In this document: positions 7,918 to 17,010 of the stretch, in pieces
Numbering within the stretch: position 1 is the first letter of the stretch
Layout of the letters: each line of letters begins with the position of its first letter
Source of the DNA: Bog-473 sp963782415
GTDB lineage: Bacteria; Actinomycetota; Acidimicrobiia; Acidimicrobiales; RAAP-2
Direction of reading: 5' to 3'
NCBI GenBank assembly: GCA_963782415.1
Contig: CAWAJT010000006.1
Location: 806,001 to 870,000, forward strand
DNA length: 64,000 nucleotides
Translations under genes and position numbers: made by a program
The notes under the pieces: model-generated
What the model was told of the DNA's origin: nothing
What the model saw: only the letters and a program-made list of their open reading frames with translations
Database searches by the model: none

Positions 7918-8040
7918 CGACCGCAGTGGCACGTCCGGGATCCGGTGGCGCCGCGTCGTCTGCTGGCTCAAAGGCATCCACCCCGTCGAGATCTGGTGTG
8001 GGAGCGACATCACGACACCGAAGGCGGACCCTGTTCGAAG
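7918..8040 (+). pseudogene. Decayed duplicate of the 6803-7153 gene C-terminus
   Basis: Translated in one frame it reads TSGIRWRRVVCWLKGIHPVEIW, close to GVRWRRAVCWLKGHYPVEVW of the upstream gene. After a frame change it continues ERHHDTEGGPCSK and stops, matching ERHHHTECGRCPR. No start codon or upstream part is present, and the ychF relic directly abuts it. Probably a non-functional remnant. Confidence 0.6.
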
Positions 8041-8185
8041 TGACGGACGCCTGAAGAGGCTCAGTTTCCGGCCGAGAGTCTCATCGTCTGACCGCACGCG
8101 TGCGAGCGCGACGAGCGTCTGTGTCGACCGTGTCGACGACGGGCCATACCAAAGGCAGATCACACGCGGTGGAGCACGATGGTCA

Positions 8186-10267
8186 TCATGACGGGGTGAG
8201 ATCCAGCCTCTCTGCGAGAACGTGCTCCAAATAGACCGAGTACGTCGCCGTGATGTGCAGCTCATTGACGTAGACGAAGTAGCGCCCGATCATCGCACTG
8301 CACCGCGTGCTGCAGAACCACGGTCTGACCGAGATGTACCTTCCTCCATACGCAGTCACGGCCTGCCGTTCAGCCTGATCGTACATTGCATAGGGGTTGG
8401 TTGAAGGCATGGAACAAGCCTGGACCTGCTGGGGATGCGCTGCCAGACAGTCCGGTGGACTGAGATCGCCCGATGGAATATTTCCGAGAACCACGAATCG
8501 TGTCTGAGGGCTCTTGATTTTGGCGAAGGTCTTCTCCAAGCCGCGCTTCCACTGATCTTCCGTGTACGCCACCTGCCCGGGTCCGTTCTGGTACTCCTGC
8601 GTGACGACCACGAGGTCTGGGTGAAGCTGTCTGATCCGCTGGACGGCGAAGGCCTGCCAATGCGAACAGCGGTTCAAAAGCCCCGAGACGTCAGGCGGAT
8701 ATGCATTCGCCATGCAATAGCCCTTGCCCAAAATGACCAACCGCCAGTGCGCCTGCTTGGCGATGGCATTGACCGCTCGGAACCACATGAGTGCGTGGGA
8801 GTCGCCAAAGAGGACCATCGTTCGTTGCCCGCGTATATCGCCAAAGGTGCAGGCCGGCACCGTGAGCTGCTGCATCGCGGGGGTGCACGGACCTGTTGGT
8901 GCTCCGAAATCGTGAGCGCTCGCTTGCAGGGGCGGAATTGCATCGTTGGGAATGCGCTCGATCTGCGTTGAGCCGGCCACGAGTTTGGCGACCTGTGCGT
9001 CCGTTCCGGGGGTGACGCCGCGCTCTGTTGGTTGGTTTGCGTCAGTCGTATGACCCTGAAGGAGAACCGTCGCGACAACGAGTGTGACGGCCGTCAAGAG
9101 GAGCCCCAAGAACACGCTGTTCCATTTTGTGGAACGGAGGAATGGGGATCGTCGGAGAGGGTTCTCGACCCAGGTATAGGTCACCATAGACGCCACCAGG
9201 GCAACGGCCAGTAGGCCAAGACTCACTGGAAACGACAGAGAAGTGGCGTTCCGAGATTCGGCAGCGATGATGAGGATCGGCCAGTGCCAGAGGTAGAACG
9301 AGTAAGAGCGTGCTCCGAGCCACTGCAGCGGGCCAAGCCCGAGAAACCGCTCCGCTCCGCCGCTGGGTACTGCGACGCCCCCAGCGATAATCAGGGCAGT
9401 GCCAACGACGGGGACGGCAACCAACCACCCTGGATAGACGGACTGACTCGTGAACGCGACGCCCGAAAACAGGATTGCCGCAAGGCCAGACCATGTCAGG
9501 AATGCAGCGGTTCGAGCGGGAATTGTCGAAAGCCGCGAGCTGCCGACCGCGACGAGACCTCCGAGTCCGAGCTCCCATGCCCGCGTCCAGGGAGAAAAGT
9601 ACGCAACGGTGGGATTCGATGCCGTCTGCAGGACTGAGAGAGCAAAGGAAGCAACACAGGCAAGTCCCAGGCCGAACGCCATTCGTGTCCGAAAGGACAC
9701 GCGAGACCGCAGTGCGCTGATGAGGAGGAACAGCGTTGGATACACGAGGTAGAACTGCTCCTCGACGGACAGAGACCAGAAGTTTTGCAGTGGCGAGGGC
9801 AGGTCCTGGGACGAGAGATAGTTGGTTCCCTCGGCCGCAAAGTGAAAATTGACCAAGAAGATTGCAGCCCATCTGCCGTCGATTGCGGTCCGGTTCCCAG
9901 AGAGAACTCCGAGCACGACATACGCCAGCGCCATGGTGGTGATGATCACCAGCGTGGCTGCCGGGATGATGCGTCGGGCTCGCCGTCCGTAGAACGCCAG
10001 GATAGAAGGCTGATGACCTCTTGCTCGGTCCCGCAGAAGGACCCCGGTGATCACGAACCCGGAGATCACGAAGAAGACGTCGACTCCTACGAAACCTCCA
10101 CGCGCAAAGGAAGCCCCTGCGTGAAAGAAAACGACGAGCAGTACTGCAACAGCTCGAAGGCCTTGTACATCAGGTCGGAATGACCGGTCGCCAGGAGCAG
10201 TGCCCGACTCGTCTCCCGCAACCAGGTGGGTGGGGGTTGCCTCACGAACATGCGGCATTCTTGCCAT
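8186..10267 (-). CDS. OafA-type acyltransferase with C-terminal SGNH domain
   Basis: 693 residues. Residues ~28-380 form an Acyltransferase_3 membrane domain: RPDVQGLRAVAVLLVVFFHA at the start, GFVGVDVFFVISGFVITG, and FWSLSVEEQFYLVYP, with about ten hydrophobic helices. After a linker, residues ~430-690 form a periplasmic SGNH-like domain: MVLFGDSHALMWF (block I, Ser nucleophile). Such proteins O-acetylate surface polysaccharides, moving acyl groups across the membrane. Oddity: the C-terminal catalytic block is YVNELHIT, where the usual form is D-x-x-H-L; Asn replaces Asp. The gene stands alone between two copies of the ychF 3' end, consistent with acquisition. Confidence 0.9.
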   Translation of the reverse strand: MARMPHVREATPTHLVAGDESGTAPGDRSFRPDVQGLRAVAVLLVVFFHAGASFARGGFVGVDVFFVISGFVITGVLLRDRARGHQPSILAFYGRRARRIIPAATLVIITTMALAYVVLGVLSGNRTAIDGRWAAIFLVNFHFAAEGTNYLSSQDLPSPLQNFWSLSVEEQFYLVYPTLFLLISALRSRVSFRTRMAFGLGLACVASFALSVLQTASNPTVAYFSPWTRAWELGLGGLVAVGSSRLSTIPARTAAFLTWSGLAAILFSGVAFTSQSVYPGWLVAVPVVGTALIIAGGVAVPSGGAERFLGLGPLQWLGARSYSFYLWHWPILIIAAESRNATSLSFPVSLGLLAVALVASMVTYTWVENPLRRSPFLRSTKWNSVFLGLLLTAVTLVVATVLLQGHTTDANQPTERGVTPGTDAQVAKLVAGSTQIERIPNDAIPPLQASAHDFGAPTGPCTPAMQQLTVPACTFGDIRGQRTMVLFGDSHALMWFRAVNAIAKQAHWRLVILGKGYCMANAYPPDVSGLLNRCSHWQAFAVQRIRQLHPDLVVVTQEYQNGPGQVAYTEDQWKRGLEKTFAKIKSPQTRFVVLGNIPSGDLSPPDCLAAHPQQVQACSMPSTNPYAMYDQAERQAVTAYGGRYISVRPWFCSTRCSAMIGRYFVYVNELHITATYSVYLEHVLAERLDLTPS

Positions 10268-10717
10268 CGACCCACCTATTCGAGCAGACGCCGAAGCAGC
10301 GCGACCGAATTTTCGGGACAGCGTAATCCCGAGGGCGGCTGTGGTCTACTAGTCACTCCATCGGGCAGACCACGAGCTCCGGTGGTCAAACGGAACGCCG
10401 CCCTCTCCACCGATTGCCGTGGGCGGCCTCGGTGCGAGATGTAGCTCGACCGCGGCGTGAGCCATTGCGACGAGGAGCCCCTATTGGGGTGGCGCTGATG
10501 CCCGCCGCCCCAGGGCGACCGCTGGAGGCGGGATTGGGCCGTTCCTGACCACTGGACGGCCTGACGGAGCGGCGGGATGTGTCCGCGGCGGCGCCACTCC
10601 GAGGACCGGGGTCGACCGCCGCTGAGGCCCTCGTCCTCCAGACCAGCGCACTCGATCTCGCTGACACTCCGCGGACCGTGTCCCACCATCGGCCGCAGAG
10701 CATGGATCAGTCCAAAT
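10268..10717. other. Intergenic region without a recognised gene
   Basis: About 450 bp between the acyltransferase start and the ychF stop. Frames are open by GC bias, but none gives protein-like composition. I see no RNA gene, no clear terminator hairpin followed by T's, and no integrase or transposase fragment. It lies inside the segment bracketed by the ychF 3'-end copies. Confidence 0.6.
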
Positions 10718-11803
10718 TCAGGTGTTGAAGCGGAACTCCACCACGTCGCCGTCGCGCATCACGTAGTCCTTGCCCTCCATGCGGGCACGGCCGGCGGTGC
10801 GGGCGGCGGCGACCGAGCCGGCGTGGAGGAGGTCGTCGAAGCTGATCACCTCGGCTTTGATGAACCCGCGTTCGAAGTCCGTGTGGATGACCCCGGCTGC
10901 CTTCGGTGCGGTGTCGCCGATGTGGATCGTCCACGCCCGCGCCTCCTTCGGTCCAGCCGTGAGAAACGTCTGCAGTCCGAGCGTGGCGAATCCCACGTGC
11001 ACCAGTTGCTCGAGCCCCGACTCGTCCTGGCCATAGCTCCGGAGCAGCTCCGCCGCGTCGGCCGCATCGAGGCCGGCGACTTCGGCCTCGATCTGCGCGC
11101 ACAGCACGATCGCCGGAGCCGGGCGCACGCTCTCCGCCAACCGTGATGAAAGCCCCGCGTCACCGAGCGCGCCCTCGTCAACGTTGAAGACGTAAATGAA
11201 CGGCTTCGCCGTGAGCAGGTGCAGGTCTCCCAGCAGCGCCCCATCCACGTCGCCGGTCGACACCGCATCGCTGATGGTGCGCCCGGCGCCGAGGATCTGC
11301 TCTGCGGCAGTGATCGCTTCGACGATCGGCTTCAACGACGGGTCGCCCTTGGCTTCGCGGGTCAGCCGCGGCAGCCGCTGCTCCACGGTCTGGAGGTCGG
11401 CCAGGATCAGCTCGGTGTTCACCGTGTCGATGTCTCCCATGGGATCCACGCGGGCGTCGACGTGGACGACGTCCTCGTCGTGAAAGGCGCGCACAACCTG
11501 ACAAATGGCGTCGGTCTCACGGATGGCCGCCAGGAACTGGTTGCCGAGGCCCTCCCCCTGCGAGGCACCCCGGACGAGGCCCGCGATGTCGACGAAGGTG
11601 ACCGAGGCGGGAACCACCGGCGCACCGCCGTAGAGGTCGGCGAGCTGCTGCAACCGCGGGTCTGGCACGGCCACCACTCCCACATTGGGCTCAATGGTGG
11701 CGAAGGGGTAGTTGGCCGCCAGTACCTCGTTGTTGGTCAACGCATTGAACAGCGTCGACTTGCCCACGTTGGGGAGGCCGACGATGCCGATCGAGAGGCT
11801 CAC
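10718..11803 (-). CDS. ychF: Redox-regulated ATPase/GTPase YchF (Obg family)
   Basis: 361 residues, standard length. OBG-type P-loop NTPase that binds ATP and associates with ribosomes. Visible motifs: GLPNVGKST at residues 9-17 (G1), NYPFATIEPNVG, VDIAGLVRGASQGEGLG (G3 region ~72), and YVFNVDE in the central part. The C-terminal TGS domain has FHDEDVVHV earlier and ends RDGDVVEFRFNT. Start ATG gives MSLSIGIVG, the usual N-terminus. It sits 12 bp after the PfkB gene on the same strand. The 3' end is duplicated at 7839-7910. Confidence 0.97.
   Translation of the reverse strand: MSLSIGIVGLPNVGKSTLFNALTNNEVLAANYPFATIEPNVGVVAVPDPRLQQLADLYGGAPVVPASVTFVDIAGLVRGASQGEGLGNQFLAAIRETDAICQVVRAFHDEDVVHVDARVDPMGDIDTVNTELILADLQTVEQRLPRLTREAKGDPSLKPIVEAITAAEQILGAGRTISDAVSTGDVDGALLGDLHLLTAKPFIYVFNVDEGALGDAGLSSRLAESVRPAPAIVLCAQIEAEVAGLDAADAAELLRSYGQDESGLEQLVHVGFATLGLQTFLTAGPKEARAWTIHIGDTAPKAAGVIHTDFERGFIKAEVISFDDLLHAGSVAAARTAGRARMEGKDYVMRDGDVVEFRFNT
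10719..10790 (-). repeat. Intact partner copy of the ychF 3'-end repeat
   Basis: The final 24 codons of ychF, excluding one base of the stop codon. Pairs with 7839-7910 as a direct repeat, with 9 mismatches in 72 bp counted by hand. Confidence 0.8.
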
Positions 11804-11815
11804 GAGGGCGTCCGG

Positions 11816-12886
11816 CTAGCTCGGAAGGAGGCCGGCGCCGGCGGCCAACGCCTTGAGGTCGGCCTCGGGTCTCGCACCCGTGTGCGAGATCACCTCGGCG
11901 GCACACAGCCCGCCCAGCCTCGTGCTCTCGACGGGGTCCATCCCATGGGTCAGTCCGAAGAGCATCCCCGCGGCGAAGAGGTCACCCGCGCCCGTCGTGT
12001 CGAGCACGTGGGCCACCGGGGCCGCCGGCACCTCCTCAGGGCCGCGGGCGGTGAGCACGGTGGCGCCCTGCGCGCCGCGCGTCATCACGACCAGTAGCCC
12101 GGTCTCCTCTGCCGCCTCGAGCGCGTCCTCGTAGGACGACACGCCGAAGAGCATGGTGACCTCCTCCTCGTTGCCGAGCAGGATGTCCACGTCGTCGAGC
12201 AGGAGGTCGAGGAATTCACGCTGGTGACGGCCGACGCAGAACGGGTCGGAGAGCGAAAGGGCGACCGAGCCTTCCGCGGCATGCACGGTGGCGGCGGCGT
12301 GGCGCATCGCCTCCTTGGCCGCAGGCACATCCCACAGGTAGCCCTCGAGCAGGACGATGGAGGCACGGGCGACGAACGCCTCTGGGACACCCTTGGGTGA
12401 GAGGGTCGAGGCGGCCCCCAGATAGGTCCCCATGGTGCGATCGGCGTCGCCGGTGATGAGCACCATGCACCGGCCGGTGCCGAGTCCGTCCCCGACTGCC
12501 GTCTCGCTCAAATGGGGCTCGAACTCGACGCCGGCCGCGCGCAGGTTCTCCGCATAGGTGCGACCCACCTCGTCGTCGGCGACGGCACCGACGTAACCGG
12601 CGGTGCCACCGAGCTCGGCGATCCCCGCTGTGGTGTTGGCCACCGACCCGCCCGAGACGTAGCGTGGCGAGTCCATGCCGGCCTGCACGGCCGTGGCCGT
12701 CTCCAGGTCGATCAGGGTCATCGACCCCTTTTCGAGACCGACCTGGGCCAACTGTTCGTCGGTCGCCAGCTCAATGACGTCGAGCAAGGGTGAACCGATG
12801 GCCACCACGTCGAGGTGGTGGGCGTCGGCATTCGGCGTGGGCGGGGCGTTGTCAGCGGGCACGGAGCGAGAAACTACCCGCGGCAC
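11816..12886 (-). CDS. PfkB-family sugar/nucleoside kinase
   Basis: 356 residues. Ribokinase-like fold: N-terminal GSPLLDVIE (substrate-binding start), YVSGGSVANTTAGIAELGG (first PfkB signature), and C-terminal DTTGAGDLFAAGMLFGL (~297) with the catalytic Asp. The NxxE motif is present as LGNEEEV. Closest in style to adenosine kinase-like PfkB proteins of Actinobacteria and Proteobacteria, but the substrate cannot be fixed from sequence. The ATG at 12886 leaves only 18 bp to the divergent aminopeptidase gene, so the true start may be a GTG at 12805/12808 just before AIGSPLLD. Confidence 0.88.
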   Translation of the reverse strand: MPRVVSRSVPADNAPPTPNADAHHLDVVAIGSPLLDVIELATDEQLAQVGLEKGSMTLIDLETATAVQAGMDSPRYVSGGSVANTTAGIAELGGTAGYVGAVADDEVGRTYAENLRAAGVEFEPHLSETAVGDGLGTGRCMVLITGDADRTMGTYLGAASTLSPKGVPEAFVARASIVLLEGYLWDVPAAKEAMRHAAATVHAAEGSVALSLSDPFCVGRHQREFLDLLLDDVDILLGNEEEVTMLFGVSSYEDALEAAEETGLLVVMTRGAQGATVLTARGPEEVPAAPVAHVLDTTGAGDLFAAGMLFGLTHGMDPVESTRLGGLCAAEVISHTGARPEADLKALAAGAGLLPS

Positions 12887-12904
12887 TGCGGGTAGCCTTC
12901 ACGG

Positions 12905-15518
12905 ATGCCTTCAGCTCCGACATCCGCAGTCGCGTCCGGCTCCGAGCCGTTCCGCCTGCCCCGCACCGTTGAGCCGGAGACCTATCGCATTGAGATCGAG
13001 CCCGACGTGGCGTCGGCGACGTTCTCGGGCACCGTCGGCATCGACCTCGTGGTCCACGAGACGTCCGCAGAGATCGTGCTCAACGCCGCCGAGCTGGCCA
13101 TCAGCGATGTCGAGGTCCTGACGGCGGACGGCTCTTCCGTGGCCTGCAGCGTCAGTTTCAACGATGTCCTCGAGCAGGTCACCTTCCGGCCCCCCGAACC
13201 GCTCCCCCCGGCCGCTACACCGTCAGCTGCCGGTTCAGCGGCACGCTCAACGACAAGCTGCGCGGCTTTTACCGGTCCACCTACACCGGCCTCGACGGCG
13301 AGCCCCAGACCATGGCCACGACCCAGTTCGAGTCGGTGGACGCGCGCCGCTCCTTTCCTTGTTTCGACGAGCCGGACCGCAAGGCGGTCTTCGAGATTGC
13401 CCTCATCGTCGAACCGGACGTCGAGGCCATCTCGAACTCACCGGTCATCGGGGTGGACGAGGTCGGGCACAAACGGCGCATCCGCTTCTCGCCCACCATG
13501 AAGATGTCGACGTACTTGGTGGCGTTCGTCGTCGGCAAGCTCGAGATGTCCGAGACCGTGGATGTCGACGGGGTGCCACTGCGGGTCGTGTGTACCCCCG
13601 GGAAGCTGCCCCTGGCCGAATTCGCCCTGGAGATCGGCGCTTTCGCGCTGCGCTTCTTCACGGACTACTTCAACATCCCCTACCCCGGCGACAAGGTCGA
13701 CCTGGTCGCCATCCCGGACTTCGCCGCCGGCGCGATGGAGAACCTGGGCTGCATCACCTTCCGTGACACCGCCCTCCTGGTCGACCAGGAGCAGGCGGCC
13801 CGGGCCGAACTCGAGCGGGTGGCCGACGTCGTCTCGCACGAGCTGGCCCACATGTGGTTCGGCGACCTGGTGACCATGGGCTGGTGGGAGGGAATTTCGG
13901 CTCAACGAGGCCTTCGCCACCTTCATGGAGACGCTGTGCGTCGACGCCTTCCGGCCCTCGTGGGACCGCTGGATCGGCTTCGCTCCCTCCCGCGAGGCGG
14001 CGCTGCAGATCGACGCCCTGCATCTGACCCGGCCGATCGAGTACCCCGTCGGGCCCCCCAAGGAGGCGGAGGGCATGTTCGACGTGCTGACCTACGAGAA
14101 GGGCTGCGGCGTCCTGCGCATGCTCGAGCAGCACATCGGTCCCGAGGTGTTCCGCGACGGCGTCCGGACCTATCTCAAGGCGCACGCCTACGGCAACACC
14201 GTGACCAGCGACCTGTGGGATGCGCTCGAGGACGCCAGCGGCGCACCGGTCCGCGACGTCATGGACACGTTCATTCTCCAAGGCGGTCACCCGCTCGTCT
14301 CCCTCGACGGCGACGCGCTCAGCCAGCAGCCCTTCGCACTGGGCCCGGTCCCGGCGGGGGCCACCTCTTCCATCGGCTCGGAATGGCGCGTGCCGGTGGC
14401 GGTACGCGCCGTGGCCGCCGACGGTGCGGCCGGTGCGCACGTGCGACATCTCGTCCTCGGTGCCGCCCCCGAGTCGATCCCCGAAGCCAGGCAGGGCCTG
14501 GCCGTCGTCAATGCCGGTGGGTGGGGCATGTTCCGTGTCGGCTATGAGTCCGGACACCGGACGGCGTTGGCCGAGCACCTGGACGCATTGACGCCGCTGG
14601 AGCGGGCGAACCTGGTGGCCGACACCTGGGCCACCACGCTGGCCGGTCACTCGACGCTGCAGGACTTCCTCGTCCTGGCCGCACGGCTCGGCGATGAGGC
14701 GGAGCCGGCGGCGTGGTCGCCCATCGGGACCGGGCTGAACCTCACCAAGCGCATCGCACTGCCCGAGCACGACGAGGCGCTCCATGAAGCCGTCGCCGCG
14801 CTGATGGGCCCGACGCAGCGTCGCCTCGGTTTCGACGCCGCGCCGGGCGAGAACGATCGCACGCCGAGCCTGCGTGCGCTGGCCATCAACCTGATGGGCA
14901 CCGTGGGCGCCGACCCCGGTGTGCGGGCGGAAAGCGGCGCGACGCTTCGACGCATCGCCCATCGGCGGCGGATCGGGCCAGCCGATCCCGCCCGACATCG
15001 AGACGGCCACCCTGGCCGTCGTGGCGCAGTTGCTGCGTCCCGGTGACTACGACGCGCTGGTGGAGCGCTACCGCAGCGCCTCCACCCCCCAGGAGGAGAT
15101 GCGGTCGCTCGGGGCGCTCGCCTCGTTCCCCGACGTCGACCTGTGCCTGCGGACGTACAACTTCGCCATGACCGAGGTGCGCAGCCAGAACGGGTTCGTG
15201 GTACTGGGCGCGCTGTTGGCCAACCCCGTGGGTGGCCAGGCGGTGTGGACGCGGGTGACCGAGGACTGGGACGCGGTGCTGGACCGCTTCCCGAAGAACG
15301 CGCCGCCGCGCATCATCGAGGCGATCCCCGCACTGTGCAGCGACGCCGCCTTCGCCGAAGGCGTCATCGCCTTCCTCGATGCCCACCCGCTGTCCTCCGG
15401 ACCGCGCCGGGTGGCCCAATCGGTGGAACGGCTCCGCGTCAACCTGGCCTTCGGTGCGCGCGAACGGGGTGGGCTGGCCGCATCGCTGGGCGCGGCCCGC
15501 AGCACGACCTCTCGGTGA
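12905..15518 (+). CDS. M1-family aminopeptidase (three frameshifts)
   Basis: Zinc metallopeptidase removing N-terminal residues from peptides. Pieces in three frames assemble into ~870 residues, the usual size for actinobacterial PepN-type enzymes. Order: N-terminal beta domain (EPETYRIEIEPDV), QFESVDARRSFPCFDEPDRKA, the exopeptidase motif AGAMENLG, zinc motif HELAHMWFGDLV, LNEAFATF with the third zinc-ligand Glu, and an ERAP1-like C-terminal helical domain. Frame breaks: at the C6 run 13204-13209 (one C short), near 13898 (extra base in GGAATTTCGG, expected EGIWLNEAF), and near 14955-14975. Each is a single indel and the net length is consistent, so sequencing error is likely. Its stop overlaps the next GTG by 4 bp. 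Confidence 0.85.
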
Positions 15519-16207
15519 GCGGGGGGCCGCCCGCAGGCGACGGGAGCGACTCGGCGCGTGTCCGAGCGCTGCTCGCGCACGCCCGCGCCACCCGGGGCTT
15601 CATGCCCGACGACGAGGGCGAGGCGCTCTACGCCGCCGCCCACCGGGCCGGTGCGGCAGGCGTCCCGGCGGCCACACCCACCACGTTCGTCGAGATCGGA
15701 GCCTGGTGCGGCAAGTCGACCGTCTACATCGGCGCGGCTGCCGAGGCGACGGGTGCCGCGCTGCTGTCGATCGACCACCACCGCGGCTCGGAGGAGAACC
15801 AGCCCGGGTGGGAGTACCACGAACCCGATCTCGTCGACCCCGACATCGGCCGCATCGACACGCTGCCCCACTGGCGCCGGACCATCACGACGGCGGGACT
15901 TGAGGGCACCGTGATGGGGATGGTGGGTGACTCCCCCACCCTGGCGGCCCGGTGGGACCGGCCACTGGCCTTCTGCTTCATCGACGGCGGCCACGGCGAG
16001 GAGCCCGCCTGGGCGGACTACCGGGGCTGGGCTCCCCACGTGGCCCTCGGTGGTTGGCTGGCCATCCACGACGTCTTCCCCGACCCGGCCGACGGCGGCC
16101 GGCCGCCCTACGAGCTGTACTGCGCCGCGCTGGACTCGGGCGAGTTCGTCGACGACGGAGCCTGTGGCAGCCTGCGCGTGCTCCGCCGCATTTCGCTGCC
16201 CGGCTGA
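15515..16207 (+). CDS. Class I SAM-dependent methyltransferase (Methyltransf_24-like)
   Basis: 230 residues from GTG 15515, which overlaps the aminopeptidase TGA (GTGA). A Rossmann-like core is visible: FVEIGAWCGKSTVYIGAAAEATG (SAM-binding motif I region), LLSIDHHRGSEENQPGWEYH, LAFCFIDGGHGEEPAWADY (motif with Asp and Gly-His), and GGWLAIHDVFPDP. This IDGxH...IHD arrangement is typical of O-methyltransferase/CmcI-like proteins; the substrate is unknown. A longer upstream frame is a shadow of the aminopeptidase. Confidence 0.82.
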   Translation: MSGGPPAGDGSDSARVRALLAHARATRGFMPDDEGEALYAAAHRAGAAGVPAATPTTFVEIGAWCGKSTVYIGAAAEATGAALLSIDHHRGSEENQPGWEYHEPDLVDPDIGRIDTLPHWRRTITTAGLEGTVMGMVGDSPTLAARWDRPLAFCFIDGGHGEEPAWADYRGWAPHVALGGWLAIHDVFPDPADGGRPPYELYCAALDSGEFVDDGACGSLRVLRRISLPG

Positions 16208-17010
16208 CGATTTCCTAGTGCGTTCCTGTCGAGCGGCGTCGACTCAGGCGGGGGCGTCGGCCCCTTCGACGCCGGTCACACCGGTCATACCGGTCCTCGC
16301 ACGGTCGGCGAAAGCTGGCACGCGGCGCCCGCATCGGGCCGGGCGGAGGGAGCGGATCTTACCGCGGATCTCGATCGTGATACCGGACGACAAGAAGGCT
16401 TTCGATGGATGTGTGCGCCCGTTCGCGATGGTCAAGCGTTTGCACAACTGCAATCCTGTTGCCTCGATGAGAATTGCGAGCCACGCCAGAGCACCTTGCG
16501 CCGCCTGAAGGCGCGCCCGTAGACACACCTGTCGGACGTCAACCAAGATGCTCCTGCGCATTCCCGTGAGCCTGGGAACGGAGCGAGTGCGCGGGGGCGT
16601 CGCATGCCTTTCGACGTCACTGGCCGCCTTCTTGGCACGGACGCCCTGGAGTGCTGAGTGAAGGCTTGCGGCTGAGCGGAACCGCAACCACGTCTTCGGC
16701 GCCAAGCCTGGTGTGGAGTCTGCGCGCCGATCAGATTCCTCGCGAGCCGTGCTTGGTGGCGATCGTGTGTCATTCCCGCAGCAGGACTCAAATTGGAGTC
16801 GCTGATATTCTGTCCCCTTGGTATTCCAGATCGAAGTGAAGACGCTGACGATTTCTGAGACGACTGATTTCTCGCTGGGCGAACAGATCATCATCGAATC
16901 GAGGGGAGACGCTTTGATCATCGGACCGTCGATCGTTCGCAACGAGCTCAGCACGAGGAGCATGGATCCCTCTGCTGCCCACAACACAGCGTAAGCGCAC
17001 GACGTCGCAC
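16208..17010. other. Long intergenic region
   Basis: About 800 bp with no supported gene. A 260-codon minus-strand frame spans it, but its composition is not protein-like. Its last residues (TGVTGVEGADAPA) equal the MFS transporter C-terminus because of the repeat at 16236-16294. GC content drops visibly toward the yfhO start. No RNA gene or mobile-element gene recognised. Confidence 0.6.
16236..16294 (-). repeat. Second copy of the MFS gene 3' end
   Basis: This stretch matches 19383-19441, the end of the MFS transporter gene including its stop codon and about 8 bp beyond, with about 7 mismatches by hand alignment. Same orientation as the other copy. The two direct repeats bracket the YfhO-like gene. 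The segment continues into sequence resembling GGTCAxxCCGGT...GCGAAAGC intergenic repeats, so a dispersed repeat family is an alternative explanation. Confidence 0.75.
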
